DNA from: Candidatus Levyibacteriota bacterium | Lineage (GTDB): Bacteria; Patescibacteria; Microgenomatia; Levybacterales; UBA12049 | Assembly (NCBI GenBank): GCA_027334565.1 | Contig: DAHWUP010000004.1 | Span: forward strand, 1-64,000 | Direction of reading: 5' to 3' | Length of the DNA: 64,000 nt | Shown here: piece after piece, positions 26,711 to 34,761 of the stretch | How positions within the stretch are numbered: the stretch's first letter is position 1 | Layout: every line of letters begins with the position of its first letter | Position numbers and translations under genes: made by a program | Notes under the pieces: generated by a model | What the model saw: only the letters and a program-made list of their open reading frames with translations | What the model was told of the DNA's origin: nothing | Database searches by the model: none

Positions 26711-26768
26711 GGTAGGAGATATTTGCCCAGCATTATACTACTTATAGGCCTAGCTTAAAAGGGGTAAA

Positions 26769-28934
26769 TTAATGTCCGGGGATCGGTGTTGGAGTCGGAG
26801 TCGGGTGTGGGCAGGATAAGCAATATTCGTCACCGGTCGGGTCCGTGTAAACTGTCTCGCTTTTTAAACCGATATTATCGGTCTGTCCCTTCTTGGCTAA
26901 GTCTTGGGTGGCGTTATCGATCCAAACGTTGGTTGTTTCAACTTTTCCGTAATTTCTTTCGTCACCCTTGATGAAATATTCAAGTCTGGTCGGGCAATTA
27001 TCCCCGGCTCCGGGTAGAAGTCCGGTATCCGAACAGACCTTTTTTTGAACGATATCCGAAGGCCTGGTCAAGGGTTCGGGATCATTACCTTTTAACAGTC
27101 CCGACATGATGTCATTCCATATCGGCGCCGCACCGGTGATTCCTGAGGCAAGACCGCCCATCGGGGTATTGTCGTTGTTTCCTACCCACGCAGCAACCAG
27201 GAAGGAAGGCGTATATCCGATAGTCCAGTTGTCGCGGAAGTCGTTGGTGGTTCCGGTTTTCACCGATACTACCTGTCCGGGAATTTTAAGCTGCGAATTG
27301 TCCCCGAATTCCATCACCCGCGCGTTATTATCGGCCAAAATATCGGAGATTATAAAGGCTACTCCCTCAGGCAGGATTTTTGTCCCGAATATCGGGCTTG
27401 CCGGGGGGTCATATTTTTGCAAAACCCGTCCGTTCTTGTCGACCACTTTCAAAATCGGTTGGAGGTTAATCCGGTACCCTTCGTTGGCGAATATACCGTA
27501 AGCGGTGGCCATATCGGTCATTTTCACTTCGGCGCCTCCCAAGGTCAAAGAGAGCCCATATTCGTTGGGGTGTGTAAAAGTAGTGATCCCCATAGCCGAT
27601 GCCGTCGCCACCATAGCGTCGACCCCGTTTAACTTAAGCATTTTCACCGCCGGTATGTTGACGGAGTTTCCCAAAGCGTAGCGCATTTGTACAATCCCGT
27701 GCCATTTCCCGTCGTAATTGACCGGACAATAATCTTTGCCTCCCTGGTTTGGAAAACAGATCGGCTCGTCGATAAAACCGGTTGAAGCGGAATATCCGTT
27801 CATCAGTCCGACCGCGTAATTGATCGGTTTGATTGACGAACCGGGTTGCCTTAATGAGGTTGTGACGTTGACGTTTCCGTCGATTGCCGTATCGAAGTAG
27901 TCTTTACTTCCTACCATCGCCAGAATTTCTCCGGTAGCAGGGTCCGTCACCAATGCCGCCCCATTGGTAACGTGGTAATATTTCGGCAGCGCGTCGACTT
28001 CCTTGGTGACCGAATCCTGTGCCAGATTCTGGATATTCAAGTCAAGGGTGGTGGTTACTTTTAATCCTCCTTCTTCAACTTCTTTTTCTCCGTATTTGGA
28101 GATAAGCAGGTCCTTAACGTATAAAACGAAATGTGGGGCCAGGATCTGGTTGGCTAATCTTTTATATTTCAGTACTTCCTTTTCCGCCGCCTGTTCCTGG
28201 GATTTGGTAATATAATTCTGCTGGTACATCGCGTCAAGGACCTCAAGCTGCCTTTGTTTGGCAAGTTCCGGGTGGGCCCCGAAAGGCGAGTAAGCTGTCG
28301 GAGACTGGGGAAGACCGGCCAATAAAGCACTTTGTGCCAGATCCAAATCTTTGGCATGTATGCCGAAATACATCTCGGAAGCTGCCTCAACACCGTAGGC
28401 AGGACCGCCGTAGGGGGTTTGATTAAGGTACATATTTAGAATCTGGTTTTTCGAATAGATCATTTCCGTGGCAAACGCGAGAATTACCTCCTTGATTTTG
28501 CGGGTGATTGTTTGTTCCTGGTTTAGAAGACTGTTTTTTACCAGCTGCTGGGTGAGGGTCGAACCCCCTTCGAGCCTTTGGTGAAAAACGGTTGAGATAA
28601 AAGCCCTGATGATTCCCCTAATATCGATCGCACCGTGTTCATAAAAGTTTTTATCCTCAATCGCAATCGTTGACTCCTGCATGTATTTGGGGACTTGGGA
28701 TAAGGGTATGAAAGTTTGGTTCTTTTTGTCATAAATATTGTATAAAAGTTTTCCGTTACGGTCGTAAATAAGCGTAGACTGGGGAGCGGAGGTGCTGCTT
28801 AGCTTGGTCGGGAGGGGTAAATCTTTAAGGAAATATACGCTGCCGGCAATAAATACTATTATTAATAATAAGAACAATTCCCGTTTTCGCCATTTTCTCG
28901 AGGTCAATTTCTTTAGAAGGTGTACCTTTTTCAT
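26769..28934 (-). CDS. class A penicillin-binding protein (transglycosylase/transpeptidase)
   Basis: A 721-residue paralogue of the neighbouring PBP with a short basic N-terminus and one anchor helix ('LFLLLIIVFIAGSVYFL'). GT51 motifs: 'STIAIEDKNFYEHGAID', 'GGSTLTQQLVKNSLL', 'RKIKEVILAFATEMIYSK'. Transpeptidase motifs: 'PGSSIK', 'SVN', 'VKTGTT'. The tail ends in Cys and Thr/Pro repeats ('CLSCPHPTPTPTP'). The start at 28934 has TATGAT seven bases upstream, favouring it over the ATG at 28946, which would overlap that box. The two PBPs are probably a tandem duplication. Confidence 0.95.
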   Translation of the reverse strand: MKKVHLLKKLTSRKWRKRELFLLLIIVFIAGSVYFLKDLPLPTKLSSTSAPQSTLIYDRNGKLLYNIYDKKNQTFIPLSQVPKYMQESTIAIEDKNFYEHGAIDIRGIIRAFISTVFHQRLEGGSTLTQQLVKNSLLNQEQTITRKIKEVILAFATEMIYSKNQILNMYLNQTPYGGPAYGVEAASEMYFGIHAKDLDLAQSALLAGLPQSPTAYSPFGAHPELAKQRQLEVLDAMYQQNYITKSQEQAAEKEVLKYKRLANQILAPHFVLYVKDLLISKYGEKEVEEGGLKVTTTLDLNIQNLAQDSVTKEVDALPKYYHVTNGAALVTDPATGEILAMVGSKDYFDTAIDGNVNVTTSLRQPGSSIKPINYAVGLMNGYSASTGFIDEPICFPNQGGKDYCPVNYDGKWHGIVQMRYALGNSVNIPAVKMLKLNGVDAMVATASAMGITTFTHPNEYGLSLTLGGAEVKMTDMATAYGIFANEGYRINLQPILKVVDKNGRVLQKYDPPASPIFGTKILPEGVAFIISDILADNNARVMEFGDNSQLKIPGQVVSVKTGTTNDFRDNWTIGYTPSFLVAAWVGNNDNTPMGGLASGITGAAPIWNDIMSGLLKGNDPEPLTRPSDIVQKKVCSDTGLLPGAGDNCPTRLEYFIKGDERNYGKVETTNVWIDNATQDLAKKGQTDNIGLKSETVYTDPTGDEYCLSCPHPTPTPTPIPGH

Positions 28935-28941
28935 GCCCAAT

Positions 28942-28947
28942 ATCATA
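28942..28947 (-). promoter_or_regulatory. -10 element of the second PBP gene
   Basis: TATGAT on the reverse strand, seven bases before the ATG at 28934. The divergent TATAAT for the 28993 gene lies 34 bases away. Confidence 0.5.
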
Positions 28948-28980
28948 GCATTATTGAATCTGGCTTACAATGATTGATGG

Positions 28981-28986
28981 TATAAT
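28981..28986 (+). promoter_or_regulatory. -10 element, leaderless start at 28993
   Basis: A perfect TATAAT exactly six bases before the ATG, so transcription should begin at or next to the start codon. Confidence 0.65.
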
Positions 28987-28992
28987 TAACAA

Positions 28993-30015
28993 ATGGATAT
29001 CCCGACCTATATCACGACCCTGTCGGTGCCGTTTTTCGGATTCAACTGGATAGACATTTTGATTCTGATTATCCTGGTGTTTTATGCGGTGGAAGGGTAT
29101 TCGCTCGGATTTTTATTGGCGACGATTGATTTTATTTCGTTTGCCTTATCTTTTATTCTTGGCATCACTTTTTACGGCCGGGTAGCCTCGGTTTTGATGT
29201 CGACCGTCAAGATGATGCAGGGGTTCGCCAACGCAATCGGGTTTTTTGTTGCCGCCGCCTTTTTTGAGATAATTCTTAACCTCGTTTTGAAACTGCTTAC
29301 CGCAGGAATTCCATTTCTCGCTAAGGGGCCGCAAACGGCGAAGATGCGCAGAACAAATCAGTTGCTCGGAATTATCCCCGGCATTCTTTCGGGACTGGTA
29401 CTGACCTCGTTTATTTTAAGCTTGATTATCGCCCTGCCGTTCTCGGTGTTTTTAAAACACTCCGTCAGTAATTCAAAAATAGGCAATGTTTTGGTCGAAA
29501 ATACCCAGGTATTTTCGAAAAACTGGAACGACATCTTCGGTGGCGCGGTCAACGATACCCTGTCCTTCTTTACCATCGAACCGCAAAGCAATCAAATGGT
29601 TGACCTCCATTTTACCGTTTCCGACCCTTCGGTAGACACTCAGGCCGAACAGGAGATGCTCACGATGGTCAACAACGAACGCACCTCAAGAGGAATAGAT
29701 CCGCTTACGCCATCAAGCGCCTTAACGGCGGTTGCCAGGGCGCATTGTACCGATATGTTTAAACGCGGATATTTTTCCCATTATACGCCCGAAGGCACTT
29801 CGCCATTTGACAGAATGTTGGCGGCGGGCATAAGCTTTAATTATGCCGGAGAAAACCTGGCACTTGCGCCCAACGTCAGTTTGGCGATGAACGGGCTGAT
29901 GCAGAGCCCGGGACACAGAGCCAATATCCTTTCGACCAATTTTAAAAAGGTCGGAATCGGGGTGCTCGACGGCGGAGTATACGGCCAGATGTATTGCCAG
30001 GAGTTCACGGACTAA
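28993..30015 (+). CDS. CvpA-like membrane protein fused to a CAP (SCP/PR-1) domain
   Basis: A 340-residue fusion. The first 165 residues form four to five membrane helices of the CvpA type ('WIDILILIILVFYAVEGYSLGFL'). A linker leads to an extracellular CAP domain (about 215-340): 'MLTMVNNERTSRGIDPL', 'ARAHCTDMFKRGYFSHYTPEG', 'YAGENLALA' and 'MQSPGHRANILS'. The paired His and Glu of the CAP cavity are present. CvpA is linked to envelope stress and colicin V export, and CAP domains to extracellular binding or proteolysis. The gene starts leaderless and runs into pgk five bases later. Confidence 0.88.
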   Translation: MDIPTYITTLSVPFFGFNWIDILILIILVFYAVEGYSLGFLLATIDFISFALSFILGITFYGRVASVLMSTVKMMQGFANAIGFFVAAAFFEIILNLVLKLLTAGIPFLAKGPQTAKMRRTNQLLGIIPGILSGLVLTSFILSLIIALPFSVFLKHSVSNSKIGNVLVENTQVFSKNWNDIFGGAVNDTLSFFTIEPQSNQMVDLHFTVSDPSVDTQAEQEMLTMVNNERTSRGIDPLTPSSALTAVARAHCTDMFKRGYFSHYTPEGTSPFDRMLAAGISFNYAGENLALAPNVSLAMNGLMQSPGHRANILSTNFKKVGIGVLDGGVYGQMYCQEFTD

Positions 30016-30020
30016 AGTTT

Positions 30021-31067
30021 ATGCTTTATAATCTGAAAAGCTTGAAAGAAGCACAAGTTTCGGGCAAAACCGTTCTCTTGCGCGCCGACCTCGACGTGCC
30101 GATTGAAAATTCTCAAATCCTGGACGACTCAAGGCTTAATTCGTGGTTCCCGACCTTAGAATATCTTCTTGGAAACGGGGCAAAAATAATCATCGTCGGA
30201 CATCTTGGTCGGCCAAATGGAGCAGATAAAAACCTTACTCTTTTACCGGTTGCCAATTGGATCGCCACAAAACTTAAAGCACAAATCGTTGAGGAAAAAA
30301 TCGGCGATTTTGATGGCTGGAAAATCACAGACAGCGTTTCGCTTATTGAGAACATAAGATTTTATAAGGAGGAAGAGGAAAACGACCAGGAATTTGCCCG
30401 AAAACTCGCTCAGCTCGGAACAATTTTCGTCAACGATGCGTTTGCAACCGCCCACCGGTCGCACGCCTCGACCGAAGGAATTGCTCATTTTATTCCTTCA
30501 TATGCCGGTTTAAGGGTTTTGCAAGAAGTGGAAGTTCTTTCCAGGGTTTTGGAAAGTCCGGATAGACCGTTGGGGGTCGTGATCGGCGGCGCAAAAATTG
30601 AGACCAAGCTTCCGCTGGTTGAAAAAATGCATTCGCTTGCCGATTACGTCATGGTCGGGGGAGAAATCGCGGAAAATGATAAAGTACTGCTTAAGGTTCA
30701 ACACGAGAAAGTGTCTGACAGGAAATCGGTTCTGCTGGTTGCCGATCTTAACCAGAGTCGGCAAGATATCACCGCAAAATCTGCCGAAAATTTTCTCCAA
30801 CTTCTGGCAGATGCCAAAACGATCGTCTGGAACGGGCCGATGGGTAAAATAGAAGATCCCGATTTTCAAAACGGAACGTTAACGCTGGCCGAGGGAATAA
30901 TTAACATTCGTGCTTATTCTATTTTGGGCGGCGGGGATACAATCGGATTTCTTAGATCTAAAACTTTACTGGATAAATTCTCTTTTGTGTCCGTCGGAGG
31001 AGGGGCAATGCTTGAGTTTCTTTCGGGAGACCGCCTCCCCGGCTTAACGGTATTGGAACAAAAATAA
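30021..31067 (+). CDS. pgk: phosphoglycerate kinase (short form)
   Basis: A 348-residue enzyme transferring phosphate from 1,3-bisphosphoglycerate to ADP. 'VLLRADLDVPI' (substrate Asp), 'IIVGHLGRPNG', 'HRSHASTEGIA', 'VIGGAKIETKLPLVE', 'WNGPMGKIED' and 'GGGDTIGFL' with 'SVGGGAMLEFLSG' are in order. The usual length is about 390-400 residues; most of the deficit lies between 'VMVGGEI' and 'NGPMG'. The ATG at 30021 gives the normal N-terminus; the open frame upstream overlaps the previous gene. With gap at 31.8 kb it provides ATP synthesis in lower glycolysis. Confidence 0.95.
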   Translation: MLYNLKSLKEAQVSGKTVLLRADLDVPIENSQILDDSRLNSWFPTLEYLLGNGAKIIIVGHLGRPNGADKNLTLLPVANWIATKLKAQIVEEKIGDFDGWKITDSVSLIENIRFYKEEEENDQEFARKLAQLGTIFVNDAFATAHRSHASTEGIAHFIPSYAGLRVLQEVEVLSRVLESPDRPLGVVIGGAKIETKLPLVEKMHSLADYVMVGGEIAENDKVLLKVQHEKVSDRKSVLLVADLNQSRQDITAKSAENFLQLLADAKTIVWNGPMGKIEDPDFQNGTLTLAEGIINIRAYSILGGGDTIGFLRSKTLLDKFSFVSVGGGAMLEFLSGDRLPGLTVLEQK

Positions 31068-31115
31068 TATGCATTTTTGATTGACTTTGTAGGCAGATCA
31101 TGAAACCATATAGTT

Positions 31116-31739
31116 ATGGAAAATATAAGTAATCCGTCAACCGTACCCTCATCGCCCGACATGCCGGAAGAAAAACTCAAAGGAACGGAGTTGTCTGCCG
31201 CATGTAAGGATTTGTACGACAAGTTAAGATACATGCTGGACAACAGCGGGGTGATGCAAAAGGCGCTTGTTGACGATCCGCCCGATCCAGACTGGCCGAC
31301 CAAAGACAAGAAAACCCATTTTACGCTCGGAGAGGGTGATCGGACGGTTATCTACCGCTTCTACGACCGTTCCCTAACCGACGATACGGGAACGGAGACC
31401 GGCCGCGAATTTTATTTAATGCGGAACGATTCGGCCACCAAAGAGCGGGTATTGATCGTCAGGACCGGACAAGAACCGGGAGTAGAATTTAGAGATTTAT
31501 ATGAGTCCGAATTTCCCGTGTTTCATAATGAACCTGACGGTACAAAAACCATCGGAAGGCGGGTATTGACTAAAAAACAGGTGTTTTCTCAAAAAGGAGC
31601 AGTGGCAAAAGCGATCAGGGAATCAAGCAGGGAAAGAGTTGACAGAAGATATTATGAGGATACCCAAACCGCACTTTTGGGGGCAAAAAGGGTATTTGCC
31701 ACGGCAGTTGGTGAACTGGCCCCCTTCCGTTATTATTAA
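31116..31739 (+). CDS. soluble orphan protein between pgk and gap
   Basis: A 207-residue orphan. About 25 disordered residues are followed by a helical segment ('LSAACKDLYDKLRYMLDNSG'), an acidic 'DDPPDPDWPTKDKK', a strand-rich core ('DRTVIYRFYDRSL', 'TKERVLIVRTGQ') and a basic C-terminal half. No signal peptide or membrane span. Its place between two glycolytic genes may be incidental. No family recognised. Confidence 0.7.
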   Translation: MENISNPSTVPSSPDMPEEKLKGTELSAACKDLYDKLRYMLDNSGVMQKALVDDPPDPDWPTKDKKTHFTLGEGDRTVIYRFYDRSLTDDTGTETGREFYLMRNDSATKERVLIVRTGQEPGVEFRDLYESEFPVFHNEPDGTKTIGRRVLTKKQVFSQKGAVAKAIRESSRERVDRRYYEDTQTALLGAKRVFATAVGELAPFRYY

Positions 31740-31793
31740 CCGATTTTCCTCTTGTTTCGTGTCTAAAAATTTTGTACACTGGTTTTACTGCCT

Positions 31794-32894
31794 ATGATAA
31801 AAGTTGCGATTAACGGATACGGAAGAATCGGCAGGGTCGCCCACAGGGTGATTCTGGAAAAATACCTTAACGAAATCGATGTCGTCGCGATCAACGCCGG
31901 TTCATCGACCGATATCAAGGGTTGGATGTACCTTCTAAAATACGATACTTCTTACGGTCCTATTTATTCTTTGGACGTTTCCTACCAGGAAAAAGAGGAA
32001 AACCCAAAACTTAAAGATCTGATCGGTTATCTTTTGATAGACCAAGCAAAGATCCCCGTGATTTCGCAAAAAGATGCTTCGCTTTTGCCATGGCGAGATT
32101 TGGGTGTTGATGTGGTCATCGAGTCAACGGGGCATTTAACAACGGAAGAAAAACTGAAGGTACATTTGAGTTCGGGAGCAAAGTCGGCTGTTTTATCGGC
32201 ACCCGTTAAGGAGGGCAATGTCCCTACCATTGTAATTCCTATCAACCAGGATAAGCTTTCCGGGCAGACACTCGTTAACAACGCTTCCTGCACGACCAAC
32301 TGTATCACCCCCGTTGCCAAGGTTATGGTCGATACTTTCGGCGTCGAGAAGGCGATGATGACCACCATTCATAGTTATACTTCAGACCAAAGACTTCAAG
32401 ACGGCGGACACAAAGATTACCGAAGGGCAAGAGCAGCCGGACAAAACATTGTTCCGACCTCAACCGGGGCAACCATTGCCGCTTCGCAGGTAGTTCCGGA
32501 GCTTTCCGGAGTGTTCGGCGGAATGTCCATCAGGGTTCCGGTGGCAGTGGGCTCACTTTCCGACTTCACTTTCGTTCTGAAAAGGGAGACCACCAAGCAG
32601 GAAGTTAATGACGCTTTAAGAAGGGCTTCGCAAACGCCGGCGTTACAGGGTATCATGGCGGTGACCGATGACCCAATAGTTTCAAGCGATATTATCGGTA
32701 GTCCTTACTCTTCGATCGTTGATTTATCCCTGACCCAGGTGATCGGCAATCTGGTTAAAGTGGTAGCTTGGTATGACAATGAATACGGTTACGCTAACCG
32801 GCTGGTCGAGGCGGTATTAATGTTGGGAAAATCACAAACGCAAACACCGCCGTCACCACCCGCATCCGTTTTAACTCCCCAAACCGCATCATAA
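31794..32894 (+). CDS. gap: glyceraldehyde-3-phosphate dehydrogenase
   Basis: A 366-residue enzyme. The NAD-binding 'INGYGRIGR' starts the protein, the catalytic Cys is in 'NNASCTTNCITPVAK', the His in 'TTIHSYTSDQ', and 'STGATIAASQVVPEL' and 'WYDNEYGYANRLVE' complete the family. It oxidises glyceraldehyde 3-phosphate to 1,3-bisphosphoglycerate, feeding pgk. A Pro/Thr-rich C-terminal tail of about 20 residues is unusual. The stop overlaps the next gene's start by one base (TAATG). Confidence 0.97.
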   Translation: MIKVAINGYGRIGRVAHRVILEKYLNEIDVVAINAGSSTDIKGWMYLLKYDTSYGPIYSLDVSYQEKEENPKLKDLIGYLLIDQAKIPVISQKDASLLPWRDLGVDVVIESTGHLTTEEKLKVHLSSGAKSAVLSAPVKEGNVPTIVIPINQDKLSGQTLVNNASCTTNCITPVAKVMVDTFGVEKAMMTTIHSYTSDQRLQDGGHKDYRRARAAGQNIVPTSTGATIAASQVVPELSGVFGGMSIRVPVAVGSLSDFTFVLKRETTKQEVNDALRRASQTPALQGIMAVTDDPIVSSDIIGSPYSSIVDLSLTQVIGNLVKVVAWYDNEYGYANRLVEAVLMLGKSQTQTPPSPPASVLTPQTAS

Positions 32895-33490
32895 TGAGTA
32901 AGAAGACACAACCACCAGTAGAACTTGTAGGTATTAGAAACATAGCCATTTCAGGGCGAATAGGTACGGGTAAGAGTACCCTTGCTGAGCACCTGGCCGA
33001 AAATTTAAGGTGGGATTTGCTGGACGGGGGGAAAATTTTCCGCGAACTATCCAAGAATTTGGGGATCAGTATCATTGAGAAAACCAAAATCCCAGACGAC
33101 CTTGACATTAAATTTGAAGAAAGGGTTAAACAAATTTTTATAAATGAAAGTCACCATGTGGTACAAAGCCATTTGGCGGGATATGTGGCGCAGGGGATAA
33201 GCGGGGTTTATAAGATTTTGGTGGTTTGCGAAAACGATGAGGGCGAAGACAAACAATCGGTCCGAATCGACCGGCTGATGAACAGGGATCTATTATCCGC
33301 GGAGCAGGCAAAATACGAATTACATAAACGGGAAGAAGAACATTTGATAAAATTTAGAAAACTTTACGCCTCAAGCGATCCGGAGTGGATTTATTGGGAC
33401 CGAAAATATTTCGACCTCGTGGTAAACACTTTCCGTTTGAACCAAAAAGAAGCGCTGGGATTCGTGTTAAGTCACCTTCCGGTCAAATAG
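32894..33490 (+). CDS. cytidylate kinase-like P-loop kinase
   Basis: A 198-residue protein with a P-loop 'ISGRIGTGKSTLAEHLAENL' (about residues 20-39) and 'LLDGGKIFREL', a layout of the cytidylate kinase-like family. 'RIDRLMNRDLLSAEQAKYEL' is the lid-like region with repeated Arg. It most likely phosphorylates a nucleoside monophosphate, which would fit the deoxynucleotide genes that follow, but the substrate is not proven. It is coupled to gap by a one-base overlap. Confidence 0.78.
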   Translation: MSKKTQPPVELVGIRNIAISGRIGTGKSTLAEHLAENLRWDLLDGGKIFRELSKNLGISIIEKTKIPDDLDIKFEERVKQIFINESHHVVQSHLAGYVAQGISGVYKILVVCENDEGEDKQSVRIDRLMNRDLLSAEQAKYELHKREEEHLIKFRKLYASSDPEWIYWDRKYFDLVVNTFRLNQKEALGFVLSHLPVK

Positions 33491-33513
33491 ATTAAACTAT
33501 TGCCAACTAGTTG

Positions 33514-33519
33514 TATAAT
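33514..33519 (+). promoter_or_regulatory. -10 element, leaderless start at 33526
   Basis: A perfect TATAAT exactly six bases before the ATG. Confidence 0.65.
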
Positions 33520-33525
33520 TAATTC

Positions 33526-34077
33526 ATGAAATTTTTGTCGGCGGCACTTTTAGCAGTCTTACTTACTTTGACATTTTCGTCGTCTTCTTTTGCACAAAGC
33601 GCCCCCTACGCTACCAATGAAGCAAAATTTATAAACGTGGACTATACTTTGCCTTACCCGGGTAGTATTTTGCCCGATAACCCTTTGTATCTTCTTAAAG
33701 CGATCAGAGACAACTTATATAATCTGTTTATTTTTGATCCGGTAGCAAAAGCAAACTACGATTTGTTAATGGCAAATAAAAGATTGCAATACGCCGATAA
33801 GTTAATAGATAAAAAGGAATACCAGTTATCCCTTACGACTTTGGGCAAATCGGGTAACTATTTTGACGAAGCAATCCAGCTTGCCGCAAACACGAAAAGT
33901 CAGGGAAAAGACGTAAGCGATCTGTTAAATAATCTATATCTGGCATCACAAAAACATCAGCAGGTTATTTATGAAATGTCGTTAAAGACTACAGGTGATA
34001 TAAAATACCAACTGGAACTAGCTCAGGTAAGAGCCAAGAGTTTTCAAGACACTGTATCTGTGGTTAGGTCTAGATAA
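33526..34077 (+). CDS. secreted DUF5667-type protein
   Basis: A 183-residue protein with a clear signal peptide ('FLSAALLAVLLTLTFSSSSFAQ', cleavage near residue 24). It is followed by 'YTLPYPGSILPDNPLYLLK', the hallmark of DUF5667, and a helical bundle ('KANYDLLMANKRLQYADKLI'). The family is exported, common in CPR and Actinobacteria, and of unknown function. A terminator (34139-34165) follows, so it is a one-gene unit. Confidence 0.8.
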   Translation: MKFLSAALLAVLLTLTFSSSSFAQSAPYATNEAKFINVDYTLPYPGSILPDNPLYLLKAIRDNLYNLFIFDPVAKANYDLLMANKRLQYADKLIDKKEYQLSLTTLGKSGNYFDEAIQLAANTKSQGKDVSDLLNNLYLASQKHQQVIYEMSLKTTGDIKYQLELAQVRAKSFQDTVSVVRSR

Positions 34078-34138
34078 TAAGACGAACTGCCTCTTAAGAC
34101 CATAATTTTTATTCCGGTTTTTCTCTGAAATCAGCCTG

Positions 34139-34165
34139 AGGAATATTTTTTATATTCCTTTTTTT
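34139..34165 (+). terminator. intrinsic terminator after the DUF5667 gene
   Basis: AGGAATAT and ATATTCCT form an eight-base-pair stem with a five-T loop, followed by six Ts. Confidence 0.8.
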
Positions 34166-34236
34166 ACGAAAGACCAAAATAAAAAAAAATTGAAGCTAAA
34201 AAATTTAATGACCGCCTTTGATATAGATATTAATAG

Positions 34237-34288
34237 TTGACACCATATGTCTAGTGTCCTATGATTTTTTTGGCGCTATATCTAGTGA
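34237..34288 (+). promoter_or_regulatory. nrdR-nrdJ promoter with two NrdR boxes
   Basis: TTGACA (34237-34242), a 17-base spacer and TATGAT (34260-34265) form a strong promoter. Two palindromic 16-mers, ACCATATGTCTAGTGT (34242-34257) and GCGCTATATCTAGTGA (34273-34288), each match the NrdR consensus ACACTATATATAGTGT at 12 of 16 positions. They start 31 bp apart, close to three helical turns, the usual NrdR arrangement. Box 1 fills the -35/-10 spacer and box 2 covers the early transcribed region, so bound NrdR should block RNA polymerase. Confidence 0.8.
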
Positions 34289-34310
34289 TTTAAGGTCAAA
34301 AAGGTTTGTT

Positions 34311-34760
34311 ATGAAGTGTCCATATTGCGGAAACAAAGACACGGAAGTAGTAGAAACCCGGGACAGCGAAGATTTAGAAACAATCAGAAGAAGGCGCGAG
34401 TGTTTAAAGTGCGGGAAAAGATTTACTACTTACGAGCGGATAGAGAACGTTAACTTAATAGTTATTAAAAAAGACGGAAGGCGTGAACAATTCAACAGAG
34501 ATAAATTAAGAGCAGGAATCCTAAGGAGTTGCGAAAAGACCAAAGTATCTCTTGAAGACATAGAAAAGATCCTAACGGAAATCGAGCGGGAATTAAGGAA
34601 CGCCGATTCGGTGGAGGTCGAAAGCAAAAAGATCGGACAACTGGTTTCTGCGAGGCTAAAAACACTGGATAAAGTAGCTTATATCAGGTTCTCAAGCGTC
34701 TTCAAAAGGTTTGTGGACGTTGAGGACTTTGAAAAAGAAGTTAAAAGACTAATTAAATAG
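34311..34760 (+). CDS. nrdR: transcriptional repressor NrdR
   Basis: A 149-residue zinc-ribbon/ATP-cone repressor of ribonucleotide reductase genes. 'MKCPYCGNKDTEVVETRDS' and 'RRECLKCGKRFTTYERIE' give the four zinc Cys, and 'VIKKDGRREQFNRDKLRAGI' begins the ATP-cone that senses dATP/ATP. The ATG at 34311 gives the standard N-terminus; the frame open from 34254 would run through the promoter. It ends one base before nrdJ, so the repressor and its target are in one operon, behind two NrdR boxes. Confidence 0.97.
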   Translation: MKCPYCGNKDTEVVETRDSEDLETIRRRRECLKCGKRFTTYERIENVNLIVIKKDGRREQFNRDKLRAGILRSCEKTKVSLEDIEKILTEIERELRNADSVEVESKKIGQLVSARLKTLDKVAYIRFSSVFKRFVDVEDFEKEVKRLIK

Positions 34761-34761
34761 T

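Noticed and set aside
34254..34310. Longer start of nrdR
   Set aside because: It would cover the -10 box and the second operator; NrdR proteins begin at MKCPYCG.
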